Shown: positions 16,481 to 25,177, numbered from the stretch's first letter. The stretch is 44,028 bases of DNA from Acidisphaera sp. S103 (GCF_009765975.1 NZ_LMUJ01000024.1:155161-199188); one strand, 5' to 3'. Numbers and translations: made by a program. The notes: generated by a model from the letters alone, not told the origin.

Positions 16481-17305
16481 ATGTCGAAACAGGTCGTGTC
16501 CCGCCGGGTCACCGTGCCCGACATCCTCGCGCTGAAGGGGCGGCAGAAGATCGTCAGCCTGACGGCCTATACCGCGCCGGTGGCGGCGTTGCTCGATCCG
16601 CATGTGGATTTTCTGCTGGTCGGTGATTCCGTCGGGATGGTGGTGCATGGGCTGCCGACGCCCACCGCGGTGACGCTGGAGATGATGATCCTGCATGGGC
16701 AGGCGGTGGTGCGGGGGTCGTCGCATGCTCTCGTTGTGGTCGATCTGCCGTTTGGGTCGTTTGAGGGGTCGCCCGAACAGGCATACGCGGCGGCGGTGCG
16801 GGTGATGAAGGAGACCGGCTGCCAGGCGGTGAAGATCGAGGCGGGGGAGGCGCTCGCCGGCACCGTCGCTTTCCTGGTGCAGCGTGGTGTGCCGGTGATG
16901 GGGCATGTCGGGCTGCGGCCTCAGGCGGTTCACGTCGATGGGGGGTTCAAGGCTAAGGGGCGCAATGACGACGAACGCGCTCGGGTTATCGCCGAGGCGC
17001 GTGCGGTGGATGAGGCCGGGTGTTTTGCGATTGTGCTGGAGGGTGTGTCGGAGGCGTTGGCCGCCGAGATTACCGGGTCGGTTCGGGCGCCGACGATCGG
17101 GATTGGGGCTTCGCCGAAGTGCGACGGGCAGATTCTGGTGACCGACGACATGTTGGGGGTGTTCGAGTGGACGCCGAAGTTTGTGCGGCGGTATGCGGAC
17201 CTCCGCGGGTCGATTACCGATGCGGTGTCTCGGTATGCGGCGGATGTTCGGGCGGTGGCGTTTCCGGGTGATGCGGAGGTCTACCGGTTCAAGGCGAAGG
17301 AGTGA
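16481..17305 (+). CDS. panB: 3-methyl-2-oxobutanoate hydroxymethyltransferase
   Basis: 274 residues, the usual size. KIVSLTAYTAPVAALLD, DFLLVGDSVGMVVHG (Mg-binding Asp), ETGCQAVKIEAG and a late IGIGASPKCDGQILVTDDMLG are the PanB signatures. It transfers a hydroxymethyl group from 5,10-methylene-tetrahydrofolate to 2-oxoisovalerate, the first step to pantothenate and CoA. A perfect AAGGAGG precedes the ATG by 6-7 bases. panC is not adjacent; moaD follows 38 bp later. The 197 bases before panB contain no motif I recognise. Confidence 0.95.
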   Translation: MSKQVVSRRVTVPDILALKGRQKIVSLTAYTAPVAALLDPHVDFLLVGDSVGMVVHGLPTPTAVTLEMMILHGQAVVRGSSHALVVVDLPFGSFEGSPEQAYAAAVRVMKETGCQAVKIEAGEALAGTVAFLVQRGVPVMGHVGLRPQAVHVDGGFKAKGRNDDERARVIAEARAVDEAGCFAIVLEGVSEALAAEITGSVRAPTIGIGASPKCDGQILVTDDMLGVFEWTPKFVRRYADLRGSITDAVSRYAADVRAVAFPGDAEVYRFKAKE

Positions 17306-17343
17306 CGTTTGCTTCGTTCAGACCGGGATCGGATGGGTAGGTC

Positions 17344-17607
17344 ATGAGTAAACCGCTGACGGTTTTGTATTTTGCGTGGCTGCGGGAGCGGGTTGGTTCC
17401 GGGCAGGAGGAACTGTGCGTTCCCGATGGCGTCGATACTGTCGGGGAGTTGGTGGATTATCTGGTGACGTTGGGGCCGCGGTATGCGAACGCGTTCGCGA
17501 ACCGGCGGACCGTGCGGTGTGCGGTTAACCAGGAGTTCGCCGGTCCTGATGCGGTGATCCGAGCGGGGGATGAGGTGGCGTTCTTTCCGCCGGTTACGGG
17601 GGGGTGA
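17344..17607 (+). CDS. moaD: MoaD/ThiS family sulfur carrier (molybdopterin synthase small subunit)
   Basis: 87 residues with a ubiquitin-like fold pattern and the obligatory C-terminal Gly-Gly (FFPPVTGG). LYFAWLRERVGSGQEEL and INPGDEVAFFPP-like AGDEVAFFPPVTGG are the family ends. The terminal Gly is adenylated and thiocarboxylated and gives sulfur to molybdopterin. No moaE or other cofactor gene lies in the window, so a related sulfur-carrier role cannot be excluded. GGTAGG lies just before the ATG. Confidence 0.85.
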   Translation: MSKPLTVLYFAWLRERVGSGQEELCVPDGVDTVGELVDYLVTLGPRYANAFANRRTVRCAVNQEFAGPDAVIRAGDEVAFFPPVTGG

Positions 17608-17649
17608 GGCGGGATCTGATCTGCGTTATGTGTTTGTTTTTATGTGGAT

Positions 17650-17690
17650 AAGCAGGCGTGGATGCCGACCTTCGTCGGCATGACGGAGAG
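17650..17690 (+). repeat. REP-like palindrome, family A (compensated stem)
   Basis: AGGCGTGGATGCCGACC followed by TTCGTCGGCATGACGG. The stem is TGCCGAC (17663-17669) / GTCGGCA (17674-17680). Compared with the copies at 1747, 2019 and 25967, the innermost pair changes from T-A to C-G on both arms, so pairing is kept. It lies in the 150-bp convergent gap between moaD and the WxxGxW lipoprotein gene. Confidence 0.75.
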
Positions 17691-17757
17691 AGCGTTAGAC
17701 GGGCGGTGGCGTTGCTGGGTGGGCCAGAGCGTTCCTGTGGCCCCTGCCCTTCCGGTT

Positions 17758-18072
17758 TTAGGACGTCCAGTGGGCGGGTTGCCAGGTCCAGCCAGCGTCG
17801 GTGCGGGACCACCAGCCTTGTGTCCATAGGTTGCCGTGGCCGGCGGCGGGGACGTACTCGCCCCTCGCCCAGACATAGCCGCCGCCACTCCAGTCCCAGT
17901 GGCCGGGCTGCCATAACAGTTGCTCGCCGGTGACGGGCGGTTTGGGGATGACTTCCGCGACCGGCGCCGGCACCGGCGGAAAGGGGTTGCCGTCGTAGGG
18001 CGGCTGCGTGGTGGTGCAGCCGGCGATCAGGGTGATGGCCAGCAGGGTGGCGGGGGCGGTGAATGTCCTCAT
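17758..18072 (-). CDS. WxxGxW-repeat lipoprotein
   Basis: 104 residues. A lipoprotein signal peptide ([22 protein letters not shown]) has the lipobox IAGC at about residue 19. The mature part is Pro-rich, then Trp-rich with WxxGxW-like repeats: [24 protein letters not shown] and [20 protein letters not shown]. Such proteins occur in outer-membrane or cellulose-related loci but have no assigned activity. Its ATG overlaps the ispDF stop by four bases (ATGA), so it is probably translated from the ispDF message. Confidence 0.8.
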   Translation of the reverse strand: MRTFTAPATLLAITLIAGCTTTQPPYDGNPFPPVPAPVAEVIPKPPVTGEQLLWQPGHWDWSGGGYVWARGEYVPAAGHGNLWTQGWWSRTDAGWTWQPAHWTS

Positions 18073-19235
18073 GGGTTCGCGGTCTCCGGCGAGGGGGGAA
18101 GACAGTCTGGGACGAGGATGGAGACCACGGCCTGGGCGGCGATGCCCTCGCCGCGGCCGGTGAAGCCCAGGCGTTCCGTGGTCGTAGCCTTGACCGAGAT
18201 ACGGGCGGGGTCGACGCCGAGGAGGCTGGCCAGGCGTTGGATCATCGCCGGGGCGTGCGGGGTGATCTTGGGGCGCTCGCAGATCAGGGTGACGTCGGCG
18301 TTGACCAGGCGGCCGCCTCTGATGGCGATGCGTTCGGCGGCGTGGGTCAGGAAGCGGGCGCTGTCGGCGTCTTTCCAGGTGGCCTCGCTGGGGGGGAAGT
18401 GGCGGCCGATGTCGCCCTCGGCCAGGGCGCCGTAGATAGCGTCGCACAGGGCGTGGATGCCGACATCGGCGTCGGAGTGGCCGGCGAGGCCTTTGTCGTG
18501 CGGCACCTGAATGCCGCACAGGAACAGCGGCCGGCCGGCCTCCAGGACGTGGACGTCGAAGCCGGTGCCGACGCGCGGCGTTAACAGGGCACCCATGATG
18601 CGCTCCAGCCGGATCAGATCGTCCGGATAGGTCAGTTTGATGTTGTCGTCCGATCCGGGGACGACTTCCACGGTTTCTCCGGCGGCTTCCAGTAACGAAG
18701 CGTCGTCGGTGGCGCCTGTCAGGCCGGCGCGATGCGCGGCCAGCAATATCGCGAACCGGAACGCCTGCGGGGTTTGGGCTCGGAACAGGCCGCTGCGGGG
18801 CACGGTTTCGGTGATCACGCCGCGCACGACCCGCTTGAGGGTGTCGGCGACGGGGGCGGCTGGGATGGCGCCGGGGGATTCTTTTAGCGCGGCCAGGAGG
18901 GCGGGGATGGTGCCGTCCGGGATGAATGGGCGGGCGGCGTCGTGGACCAGGACGACGTCGGGGGCGTGCGGGGCGAGCGCTTCCAGGCCGGCTCGGACGC
19001 TGTCCTGGCGGGTTGCGCCGCCGGGTGCCGCGGGCAGGCAGCCGGTGATGCCGTGCAGGATCGGGTCGATGGAGGTCGGGTCGCCGACGGGTTGCAGCAG
19101 GGTCACGTGGGCGGCCAGGGCGTCCGCGGCGTGGCGGATGACCGGTTTGTTGGCGATGGTGAGGAACTGTTTGGGGGTCTCGGCACCGAAGCGGGTGCCG
19201 GAGCCGGCGGCGACGAGGATGGCGGCGATACGCAT
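18069..19235 (-). CDS. ispDF: Bifunctional IspD/IspF (MEP cytidylyltransferase / MECDP synthase)
   Basis: 388 residues from ATG 19235. The IspD domain (about 1-215) has [17 protein letters not shown] for CTP binding, [11 protein letters not shown] and a late PDDLIRLE. The IspF domain (about 220-380) has [39 protein letters not shown] with the metal-binding Asp/His, and [21 protein letters not shown]. It catalyses two steps of the methylerythritol-phosphate route to isoprenoids, the precursors for the hopanoid genes nearby. The fusion is common in alphaproteobacteria. TTG at 19247 is an alternative start. The ribosome-binding site is weak. Confidence 0.96.
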   Translation of the reverse strand: MRIAAILVAAGSGTRFGAETPKQFLTIANKPVIRHAADALAAHVTLLQPVGDPTSIDPILHGITGCLPAAPGGATRQDSVRAGLEALAPHAPDVVLVHDAARPFIPDGTIPALLAALKESPGAIPAAPVADTLKRVVRGVITETVPRSGLFRAQTPQAFRFAILLAAHRAGLTGATDDASLLEAAGETVEVVPGSDDNIKLTYPDDLIRLERIMGALLTPRVGTGFDVHVLEAGRPLFLCGIQVPHDKGLAGHSDADVGIHALCDAIYGALAEGDIGRHFPPSEATWKDADSARFLTHAAERIAIRGGRLVNADVTLICERPKITPHAPAMIQRLASLLGVDPARISVKATTTERLGFTGRGEGIAAQAVVSILVPDCLPPSPETANP

Positions 19236-19410
19236 GGCGGGGAGCAATGCCGCTGGCCGGGGCGGTCGTCAATGCGTGGTCCGTTGTTGGGGCTGATGGT
19301 CGGGATGGCGATGTTTATTATCCGGGTTATATTTGCGGTGTGAGTTTTGACCGGTTGGTGCTGGTGCCGGCGTGGGTGGGTGGCTTTGAGTTGCGGCTTT
19401 TGTGCGGAGA

Positions 19411-19445
19411 AAGGCGTGGATTCCGACCTACGTCGGCATGACGGT
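19411..19445 (+). repeat. REP-like palindrome, family A (diverged)
   Basis: AAAGGCGTGGATTCCGACC then TACGTCGGCATGACGG. The stem is CCGAC (19423-19427) / GTCGG (19432-19436) with a 4-base loop. The outer pairs are lost (TTCC instead of TGCC) but the inner C-G compensation matches the 17663 copy. Confidence 0.65.
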
Positions 19446-19501
19446 GGGGCGAGGGCCGGCGGGGTGATGTAGCGACGACCTGGGAGATTGACGGACTTTT
19501 A

Positions 19502-19515
19502 TTATACGGGTATAA
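19502..19515. promoter_or_regulatory. Palindromic promoter/operator candidate upstream of DUF2239 gene
   Basis: TTATACGGGTATAA is a perfect 6+2+6 palindrome about 28 bases before the GTG start. TATAAAT on its right side is a good -10 candidate, so a repressor binding the dyad would cover the promoter. The AT-rich dyad stands out in a GC-rich context. Confidence 0.45.
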
Positions 19516-19542
19516 ATAGATTTGTCCTTGGGATTACCTGCC

Positions 19543-20163
19543 GTGAACGAGACATTCATAAAACCTTGCACCGCTTTCGTGGGGAGCCGCCTGCTTTCGG
19601 CTGGTCCGTTGGTTGAGGTTGCGCTTGCGGTCAGGAATGCCAGCGGCGGTTCTGGGACCGAGGCCATTCTTACCTTCGACGATGCGACGGGGCGGGTTGT
19701 CGATCTGGATCTGCGTGGCACGAAGGCCGACCTGATTGCTCGGTTGGCGGACTCCCCTGCCCCGGTCGCTGTGCAACCCAAGGTGCCTGAGATGGCGGGA
19801 TCCGGGTCGGCTGCCGTGCCGCCGGCGCGGGGCCGGCCGAAACTCGGGGTGGTGGCGCGGGAGGTTACGCTGTTGCCGCGCCATTGGGAGTGGCTCAGCG
19901 CGCAGCCCGGGGGGGCGTCGGTGGCGTTGCGCCGATTGGTGGAGGAGGCTCGGCGTGTTGGCGGCTCGCGACAGGATAGGCGCGCCGCGCAGGAGGCCGC
20001 CTACCACGTCATGTCGGCGCTGGCGGGCGATCTGCCGGGTTATGAAGAGGCGATACGCGCGCTGTTCGCCGACCACCGGGTTCGGTTTGAGGACCACACC
20101 GCCGGGTGGCCCGGCGATGTGCGGGATTATGCGGTTCGGCTTGGTTTCGTGCAGGCTCCGTGA
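19543..20163 (+). CDS. DUF2239 family protein
   Basis: 206 residues from GTG 19543. The family pattern is recognisable: CTAFVGSRLLSAGPLVEVAL at the start, LTFDDATGRVVDLDLRGT, a Pro/Gly-rich linker, then GRPKLGVVAREVTLLPRHWEWLSAQPGGASVALRRLVEEAR and YHVMSALAGDLPGYEEAIRALF. The LLPRHWEWL...GGASVALRRLV part resembles a ribbon-helix-helix-like module, so DNA binding is possible but unproven. No function is known. TTG at 19522 is an alternative start. It converges on hpnL with 16 bp between the stops. Confidence 0.85.
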   Translation: MNETFIKPCTAFVGSRLLSAGPLVEVALAVRNASGGSGTEAILTFDDATGRVVDLDLRGTKADLIARLADSPAPVAVQPKVPEMAGSGSAAVPPARGRPKLGVVAREVTLLPRHWEWLSAQPGGASVALRRLVEEARRVGGSRQDRRAAQEAAYHVMSALAGDLPGYEEAIRALFADHRVRFEDHTAGWPGDVRDYAVRLGFVQAP

Positions 20164-20179
20164 CGGGTCGCGGCAGCGT

Positions 20180-21184
20180 TCAACGGTCCTGGGTTGCTGG
20201 GATTTTGGCGTTCGGACGCTCCGCGGTTCGCAGGCGGCGCATTTCGACGAACTGCCAGATGAGGAGGATCGGCACGCCGATCACGATATCTCGAGCACGG
20301 CGCACCAGGGAGACGGCTAGCGACAATTCGGGGGGGACGCCGAAGATCGCGCCTAGGCCGGCATACCCTGCCTCCTGCACGCCGGCGTTGACTGGGACCA
20401 GGAAGGCGAGCGCGGCGGCGGCGCTCAGCAGGGCCTCGATTGCCAGTGCGTCGTCGAAGTCGATCGGCACGCCGAGCGCCCGGTAGGTGATCCAGCCGGC
20501 CACCCCGGTGCTGAGCCAGCCGATCAGGTGCACGAAACAGCCCAGCGCCAGCTTGCCGGTGTGGCCGTAGATCAGGACGAGTTGGGCCTGCAGCAGGTCG
20601 AAGCGTTCCTCGGCGTTGGAGAACCGGTTGCGGGCGATGCGGCGGCCGATGCGGGCGAACACCGGCGCGGCGCCCTTCTGCACCCAGACAAAGCCGAAGC
20701 AGGCGAGGACGGCCGCGCCGATGCCGATCTCGGCGGGCATGGCGAGGCGCGAACCGGGCTGCCGCACCAGCAGGATACCCAGGCCGATGCAGGCGAAGGC
20801 GATCTGCGCCAGGAACTCGGCGGTGACGTCCACTACGGTGGAAGCCGTGGCTGTGTGCCACTCGACGCCGTGCAGGGTGACCGCTCGGGCGCCGAAGACG
20901 AAGCCGCCGACCTGGGAGAACGGCAGGCAGTTGGCCGAGGCGTCGCGGACCATGCGGCCCCAGATCAGCACCCAGGGCCGGCGTGTGGCGCGCGAAGGTG
21001 TGATCAGATCCCAGGCCAACCCAAGGATCACGAACAGCACGAATTGCCATCCGACGATCAGGCCGAACTTCGGCCAGCCGATCCGGCCGACCGCGGAGAT
21101 GATGTTGCCGAAGCCATAGTACGACACCAGCAGCAGCGCGGTGAGCGCCCCCAGCAGGGCCAGAACGAGGGATAAGCGTCTCAT
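20180..21184 (-). CDS. hpnL: Lysylphosphatidylglycerol-synthase-TM-domain protein, HpnL type
   Basis: 334 residues with at least seven hydrophobic spans, starting MRRLSLVLALLGALTALLLVSYYGFG. Family cues are LPFSQVGGFVFGARAV, a long mid-protein VVDVTAEFLAQIAFACIGLG and the late FLVPVNAGVQEAGYAGLGAIFG, characteristic of UPF0104/flippase-like membrane proteins. Its position beside hpnABCD identifies it as HpnL, a hopanoid-associated inner-membrane protein possibly involved in hopanoid transport. It is divergent from hpnA across 155 bp. The gene stop lies 16 bp from the DUF2239 stop. Confidence 0.88.
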   Translation of the reverse strand: MRRLSLVLALLGALTALLLVSYYGFGNIISAVGRIGWPKFGLIVGWQFVLFVILGLAWDLITPSRATRRPWVLIWGRMVRDASANCLPFSQVGGFVFGARAVTLHGVEWHTATASTVVDVTAEFLAQIAFACIGLGILLVRQPGSRLAMPAEIGIGAAVLACFGFVWVQKGAAPVFARIGRRIARNRFSNAEERFDLLQAQLVLIYGHTGKLALGCFVHLIGWLSTGVAGWITYRALGVPIDFDDALAIEALLSAAAALAFLVPVNAGVQEAGYAGLGAIFGVPPELSLAVSLVRRARDIVIGVPILLIWQFVEMRRLRTAERPNAKIPATQDR

Positions 21185-21268
21185 GGTGGGCGGCTTCTGC
21201 CTTCACGAAGGCGCCGGAGCAAGGCCGGTGCTGTTCGTGTCCTGTCCAACCACTTAAATTCATGGGAT

Positions 21269-21311
21269 CAAAGGGGCCGTCGGTCCCTTTGCGGGTCCGG
21301 GCAGAGCCCGG
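21269..21311 (+). promoter_or_regulatory. Two adjacent hairpins in the hpnA upstream region
   Basis: Hairpin 1 pairs CAAAGGG (21269-21275) with CCCTTTG (21285-21291). Hairpin 2 pairs CCGGGC (21297-21302) with GCCCGG (21306-21311) over a 3-base loop. They lie 29-71 bases before the hpnA ATG and would be in its leader if transcription starts upstream of 21260. No T-run follows. They could be an mRNA leader structure or a dispersed palindromic repeat. Confidence 0.45.
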
Positions 21312-21339
21312 CCTGCTTTGGGCATGAGAAAGGCTTTGC

Positions 21340-22332
21340 ATGACGACCCTGGTCACGGGTGCTACCGGTTTCGTAGGCTCCGCCGTCGCGCGGGTGCTGG
21401 CGGCCCGCGGCCACTCGCTGCGGCTGCTGACGCGTCCCACCAGCGACCGGCGCAACCTGGCCGGTGTCGATGCCGAGATCGTGACCGGCGACCTGACCGA
21501 TCCTGAGTCGTTGATCCGGGCCGCTGCCGGGTGCCGATACGTCCTGCATGTGGCGGCGGATTACCGGTTCTGGGTGCCCGATCCCGACGCCATGTTGCGC
21601 GCCAACGTGGATGGTGCGCTGGCGATGGTGCGGGCCGCGGCGAAGGCCGGGGCCGAACGGATCGTTCATTGCAGTTCCGTCGCCACGCTGGGCCAGATTG
21701 GCGACGGCACGCCGGCCGATGAGAAAACTCCGACGCATGAGGCGGATTTTGTCGGGATCTATAAGCGTTCGAAGTACCTGGCAGAGCGGGCCGTGCTGGA
21801 ACTAGCCGAACGGGAGGGGCTGCCGGTGGTGGTGGTCAACCCTGCCGCGCCGGTAGGACCGCGCGATATCAAGCCGACTCCGACCGGGAAGATGATCCGG
21901 GATGCGGCGGCCGGACGGGTGCCTGCGTATATCGATACCGGGCTGAACATCGTCCATGTCGACGACGTCGCGGAGGGCCATGTGCTGGCGCTGGAAAAGG
22001 GCCGGATCGGGCAGCGCTATGTGCTCGGCGGCGAGAACATGCTGCTGAAGGACATCTTGGGGCTGGTCGCCGATGTAGTGCATCGCCGGCCGCCATCCAT
22101 CCAGTTGCCGGAGGCGCTGGTCTGGCCGGCGGCGCTGGTAATGGAGAAGCTGGCGAAGTTCACGGGTATCGAACCGATGATGACTCGTGACCACCTGAAG
22201 ATGGCGCGCAAGAAGATGTTCTATTCCTCGGCCAAGGCGGCGACGGAGCTGGGTTATCAGCCTCGTCCGGTGCGCCTGGCGGTGGAAGACGCGGTCGCGT
22301 GGTTCCGGGCGAATGGTATGCTGGCCGGATGA
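21340..22332 (+). CDS. hpnA: Hopanoid-associated sugar epimerase
   Basis: 330 residues. Extended SDR with the NAD-binding motif TGATGFVGSAVARVLAARGH at residues 5-24 and the catalytic YKRSKYLAE (YxxxK). HVAADYRFWVPDP and VVNPAAPVGPRDIKPTPTGKMI are typical of HpnA. It is thought to act on sugar head groups of hopanoids. AAAGG precedes the ATG. It is the first gene of hpnABCD; the stop overlaps hpnB by ATGA. Confidence 0.95.
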   Translation: MTTLVTGATGFVGSAVARVLAARGHSLRLLTRPTSDRRNLAGVDAEIVTGDLTDPESLIRAAAGCRYVLHVAADYRFWVPDPDAMLRANVDGALAMVRAAAKAGAERIVHCSSVATLGQIGDGTPADEKTPTHEADFVGIYKRSKYLAERAVLELAEREGLPVVVVNPAAPVGPRDIKPTPTGKMIRDAAAGRVPAYIDTGLNIVHVDDVAEGHVLALEKGRIGQRYVLGGENMLLKDILGLVADVVHRRPPSIQLPEALVWPAALVMEKLAKFTGIEPMMTRDHLKMARKKMFYSSAKAATELGYQPRPVRLAVEDAVAWFRANGMLAG

Positions 22333-23444
22333 CGACGCTCGCGATTCTGGCCTTGCTGATCTGGATCTACCTGGTGTTCGCACATGGCATGTTCTGGCAG
22401 GCGGGGCCGGTGCTGCCGGTGGCATATCCGGCCACCGCGCCATCCGTGGCGATCGTCGTGCCGGCACGTGATGAGGCGCCGGTGATCGAGGCGACGATGC
22501 GGTCGTTGCTGGCGCAGGATTATGCCGGCTCGTTCCGGGTGATCCTGACGGATGACAACAGCACCGACGGAACGGGTGACATCGTTCGGGGGATCGGCGA
22601 TCCTCGGGTGACCGTGATCGCCGGGGCGCCTCGACCGGCGGGGTGGAGCGGCAAGCTGTGGGCGGTCTCGCAGGGGGTGGTGGAAGCCGATGATGCGGAG
22701 CTGATTCTGCTGACCGATGCCGATATCGTCCACGAGCCGGCGCATCTGTCCTGCCTCGTTGCTCTGATAGAGCAGCATGGTCTTGATCTGGTGTCGGAAA
22801 TGGTGAAACTGGCGTGCGAAAGCCGAGCGGAACGGGGGTTGGTGCCGGCTTTTGTTTATTTCTTTCAGTTGCTTTATCCGTTCGCCTGGGTGAACGACGG
22901 CCTGAAAGGGACCGCCGCCGCGGCCGGCGGGACGATTTTGATCCGGCAGCGGGCGTTGCGGCGGATCGGTGGGGTGGAAAGCGTGAGGGGGGCGTTGATC
23001 GACGATGTTGCCTTGGCGACCGCGGTGAAGAAGGGCGGGCGGATCTGGCTGGGCCATGCGGACCTCGCCCGGTCGGTGCGGCCGTATCCGGCGGTCATTG
23101 ATATCTGGCGCATGATCACGCGGACCGCTTTCGTGCAACTGCGTTATTCGCTGCTGCTGCTGATCGCGACGACGCTGGGAATGGCGCTGGTGTGGCTGGT
23201 GCCGCCGGTGGCCGCGCTGTTTGGCCATGGGCGGGCGTTCTGGTGTGGCGTGGCGGCGTGGATGCTGCTGTCGGCGTCGTATCTTCCGACCTTGACGCGG
23301 TTCGGCCGATCGCCGCTGTGGGCGCCGTTTCTGCCGCTAGTCGCCTGCTTCTACATGGCAGCGACTATCGGTTCCGCGGTGAACCATTTCCGTGGCGCCG
23401 GCGTGGCGTGGAAGGGTCGTGCGTATCCGGGGACAACGGGATGA
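22329..23444 (+). CDS. hpnB: Hopene-associated glycosyltransferase
   Basis: 371 residues. An N-terminal membrane span (MTTLAILALLIWIYLVFAHG) precedes a GT2-fold domain: SVAIVVPARDEAPVIEATM, DDNSTDGTGD and the metal-binding LLTDADIVHEP. A later LIDDVALATAVKKGG fits the acceptor/EDxxL-like region. The C-terminus has two or three more spans. It probably adds a sugar to a hopanoid. It is coupled on both sides by ATGA overlaps with hpnA and hpnC. Confidence 0.93.
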   Translation: MTTLAILALLIWIYLVFAHGMFWQAGPVLPVAYPATAPSVAIVVPARDEAPVIEATMRSLLAQDYAGSFRVILTDDNSTDGTGDIVRGIGDPRVTVIAGAPRPAGWSGKLWAVSQGVVEADDAELILLTDADIVHEPAHLSCLVALIEQHGLDLVSEMVKLACESRAERGLVPAFVYFFQLLYPFAWVNDGLKGTAAAAGGTILIRQRALRRIGGVESVRGALIDDVALATAVKKGGRIWLGHADLARSVRPYPAVIDIWRMITRTAFVQLRYSLLLLIATTLGMALVWLVPPVAALFGHGRAFWCGVAAWMLLSASYLPTLTRFGRSPLWAPFLPLVACFYMAATIGSAVNHFRGAGVAWKGRAYPGTTG

Positions 23445-24283
23445 GCGGCGCGGGCGGTCTCGACGTCGAGAACTGGTCGGGCAAGGACCGGGGGGATGAG
23501 AATTTCCCTGTCGGGTCGGTGCTGATCGCTCGGCGGTATCGCGATCCGATCCATCGGTTCTATCGGTTCGCGCGCAACGCCGACGATATCGCCGATTCGC
23601 CGGTGCTGTCGCCGCAGGACAAGCTGGTCCGACTTGATGTCATGGAGGACGTGCTGCTGGGGCGGCGGGAGATTGGATCGCCCAGCGCGCTGGCGTTGCG
23701 GGCCAGCCTGGCGGAGACCGGGCTTTCGACTCAGCATGCGACCGACCTGTTGATCGCGTTCCGCCAGGATGCGACGAAGTCGCGTTATGCGACGATCGAT
23801 GAGCTGTATAACTACTGCCACTACTCGGCGGTGCCGGTGGGGCGCTATGTGCTGGACCTGCATGGCGAGAATCATGAGTGCTACTCGCCATCGGATGCGC
23901 TGTGCATGTCGTTGCAGATATTGAACCATATGCAGGATTGCGGGAAGGACCTGGCGGAGCTGGACCGCTGCTATCTGCCGCAGGCGCTGCTGGATCATTT
24001 CGGTGCGACCGTGGCCGATCTGAAGTTGCCGGCCGAGACGCCGGCGCTGCGCCGGGTGTTCATCACGTTGCTGGACCGGGTGGATCGGATGAACCATGCG
24101 GCGTCGGAATTGCCGGAGATCGTGCGCAATCGGCGCCTGCGGATCGAGACCGGTATTATCCATGGGTTGGCGAAACGACTGGCTCGCCGGCTGGTGCATA
24201 ACGATCCACTGGCGGGCCGGGTGAAGCTGCGCAAAACCGATGCCGTGTTCAGCAGCCTGGCCGCCGTGTTCTATCTGGTATGA
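23441..24283 (+). CDS. hpnC: Hydroxysqualene synthase
   Basis: 280 residues, squalene/phytoene-synthase fold. The first Asp-rich motif is ADDIAD at about residues 48-53 and the second region is LNHMQDCGKDL. HpnC converts presqualene diphosphate to hydroxysqualene in the three-step HpnD-HpnC-HpnE route to squalene. It starts at ATG 23441 inside the hpnB stop and is coupled to hpnD by ATGA. Confidence 0.94.
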   Translation: MSGAGGLDVENWSGKDRGDENFPVGSVLIARRYRDPIHRFYRFARNADDIADSPVLSPQDKLVRLDVMEDVLLGRREIGSPSALALRASLAETGLSTQHATDLLIAFRQDATKSRYATIDELYNYCHYSAVPVGRYVLDLHGENHECYSPSDALCMSLQILNHMQDCGKDLAELDRCYLPQALLDHFGATVADLKLPAETPALRRVFITLLDRVDRMNHAASELPEIVRNRRLRIETGIIHGLAKRLARRLVHNDPLAGRVKLRKTDAVFSSLAAVFYLV

Positions 24284-25143
24284 CGGACCGTACCACGCCG
24301 CTGGGTGCGGCCAAGGAAGATCTGGACGCGGTGGAGGCGATCGTGCGTGCCGCCGGCACGTCGTTTTATCACGGCATGCGTGTACTGCCGCCGGATCGGC
24401 GCCATGCGATGTACGCGATCTATGCGTTCTGCCGGATCGTTGACGATATCGCCGACGAGGCAGGATCGATGGAGGACAAGCGGCGTGAGCTGGCGGTGTG
24501 GCGGGACAATATCGCCGGGTTGTATGAGGGCCGAAGCGACGGGCCGGTGACGCGTGTGCTGGCGTTGGCGGTGCCTCGGTTCCAGTTGCGGGCTGAGGAT
24601 TTCATCGCGGTGATCGACGGGATGCAGACCGACGCGGAAACGGTTGTGGTGGCGCCGGATATGGCTGAGCTGGATCTTTATTGCGATCGCGTTGCGTCGG
24701 CTGTCGGACGTTTGTCTGTCCGGACGTTTGGCGATGCATCACCGGCGGCGGACCAGGTGGCGTATGCGCTGGGCCGAGCGTTACAGTTGACAAATATTTT
24801 GCGGGATATCGAGGAAGATGCGGAACGGGGGCGGATCTATCTGCCTCGGGAATATCTGCGGGATGCCGGGGTGCCGGCCGATCCGGTGGCGATCCTGACC
24901 GCCCCGGGCCTACCGGAGGTTTGCGACCGGCTGGCGACGCTGGCGCACGGGTATTTCCGTGAGGCGCGGCAGGCGATGACGCTGTGCGACCGGCGGGCGA
25001 TGAAGCCGGCTCGTTTGATGGCGGCGACGTATGACGCGATTCTGACGGTGGTGGAGAAGCGGGGGTGGACGCGGCTGGACCTGCGGGTGGGGCTGTCGAA
25101 GCGGCAGAAACTGTGGCTCGCGTGCCGCTATGGGTTGTTTTAA
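24280..25143 (+). CDS. hpnD: Presqualene diphosphate synthase
   Basis: 287 residues. The farnesyl-diphosphate-binding motifs are DDIADE at about 55-60 and the later NILRDIEEDAERGRIYLP. YAIYAFCRIVDD and LGRALQLTN are family hallmarks. It joins two farnesyl diphosphates to presqualene diphosphate, the first committed hopanoid step. It is the last gene of the operon here: hpnE and the hopene cyclase gene hpnF, often next, are not present, so they must be elsewhere or replaced. Confidence 0.95.
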   Translation: MTDRTTPLGAAKEDLDAVEAIVRAAGTSFYHGMRVLPPDRRHAMYAIYAFCRIVDDIADEAGSMEDKRRELAVWRDNIAGLYEGRSDGPVTRVLALAVPRFQLRAEDFIAVIDGMQTDAETVVVAPDMAELDLYCDRVASAVGRLSVRTFGDASPAADQVAYALGRALQLTNILRDIEEDAERGRIYLPREYLRDAGVPADPVAILTAPGLPEVCDRLATLAHGYFREARQAMTLCDRRAMKPARLMAATYDAILTVVEKRGWTRLDLRVGLSKRQKLWLACRYGLF

Positions 25144-25177
25144 TGCCACATACTCACTTTTGCGTGGTTGATTCCTA

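Larger units (their letters stand above)
19236..19542. other. Non-coding gap with a REP-like copy and a palindromic promoter region
   Basis: The middle of this gap reads GTTTTGACCGGTTGGTGCTG-like sequence with no recognisable product. It contains the family A palindrome at 19411-19445 and the AT-rich dyad at 19502-19515, each listed separately. Confidence 0.4.
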
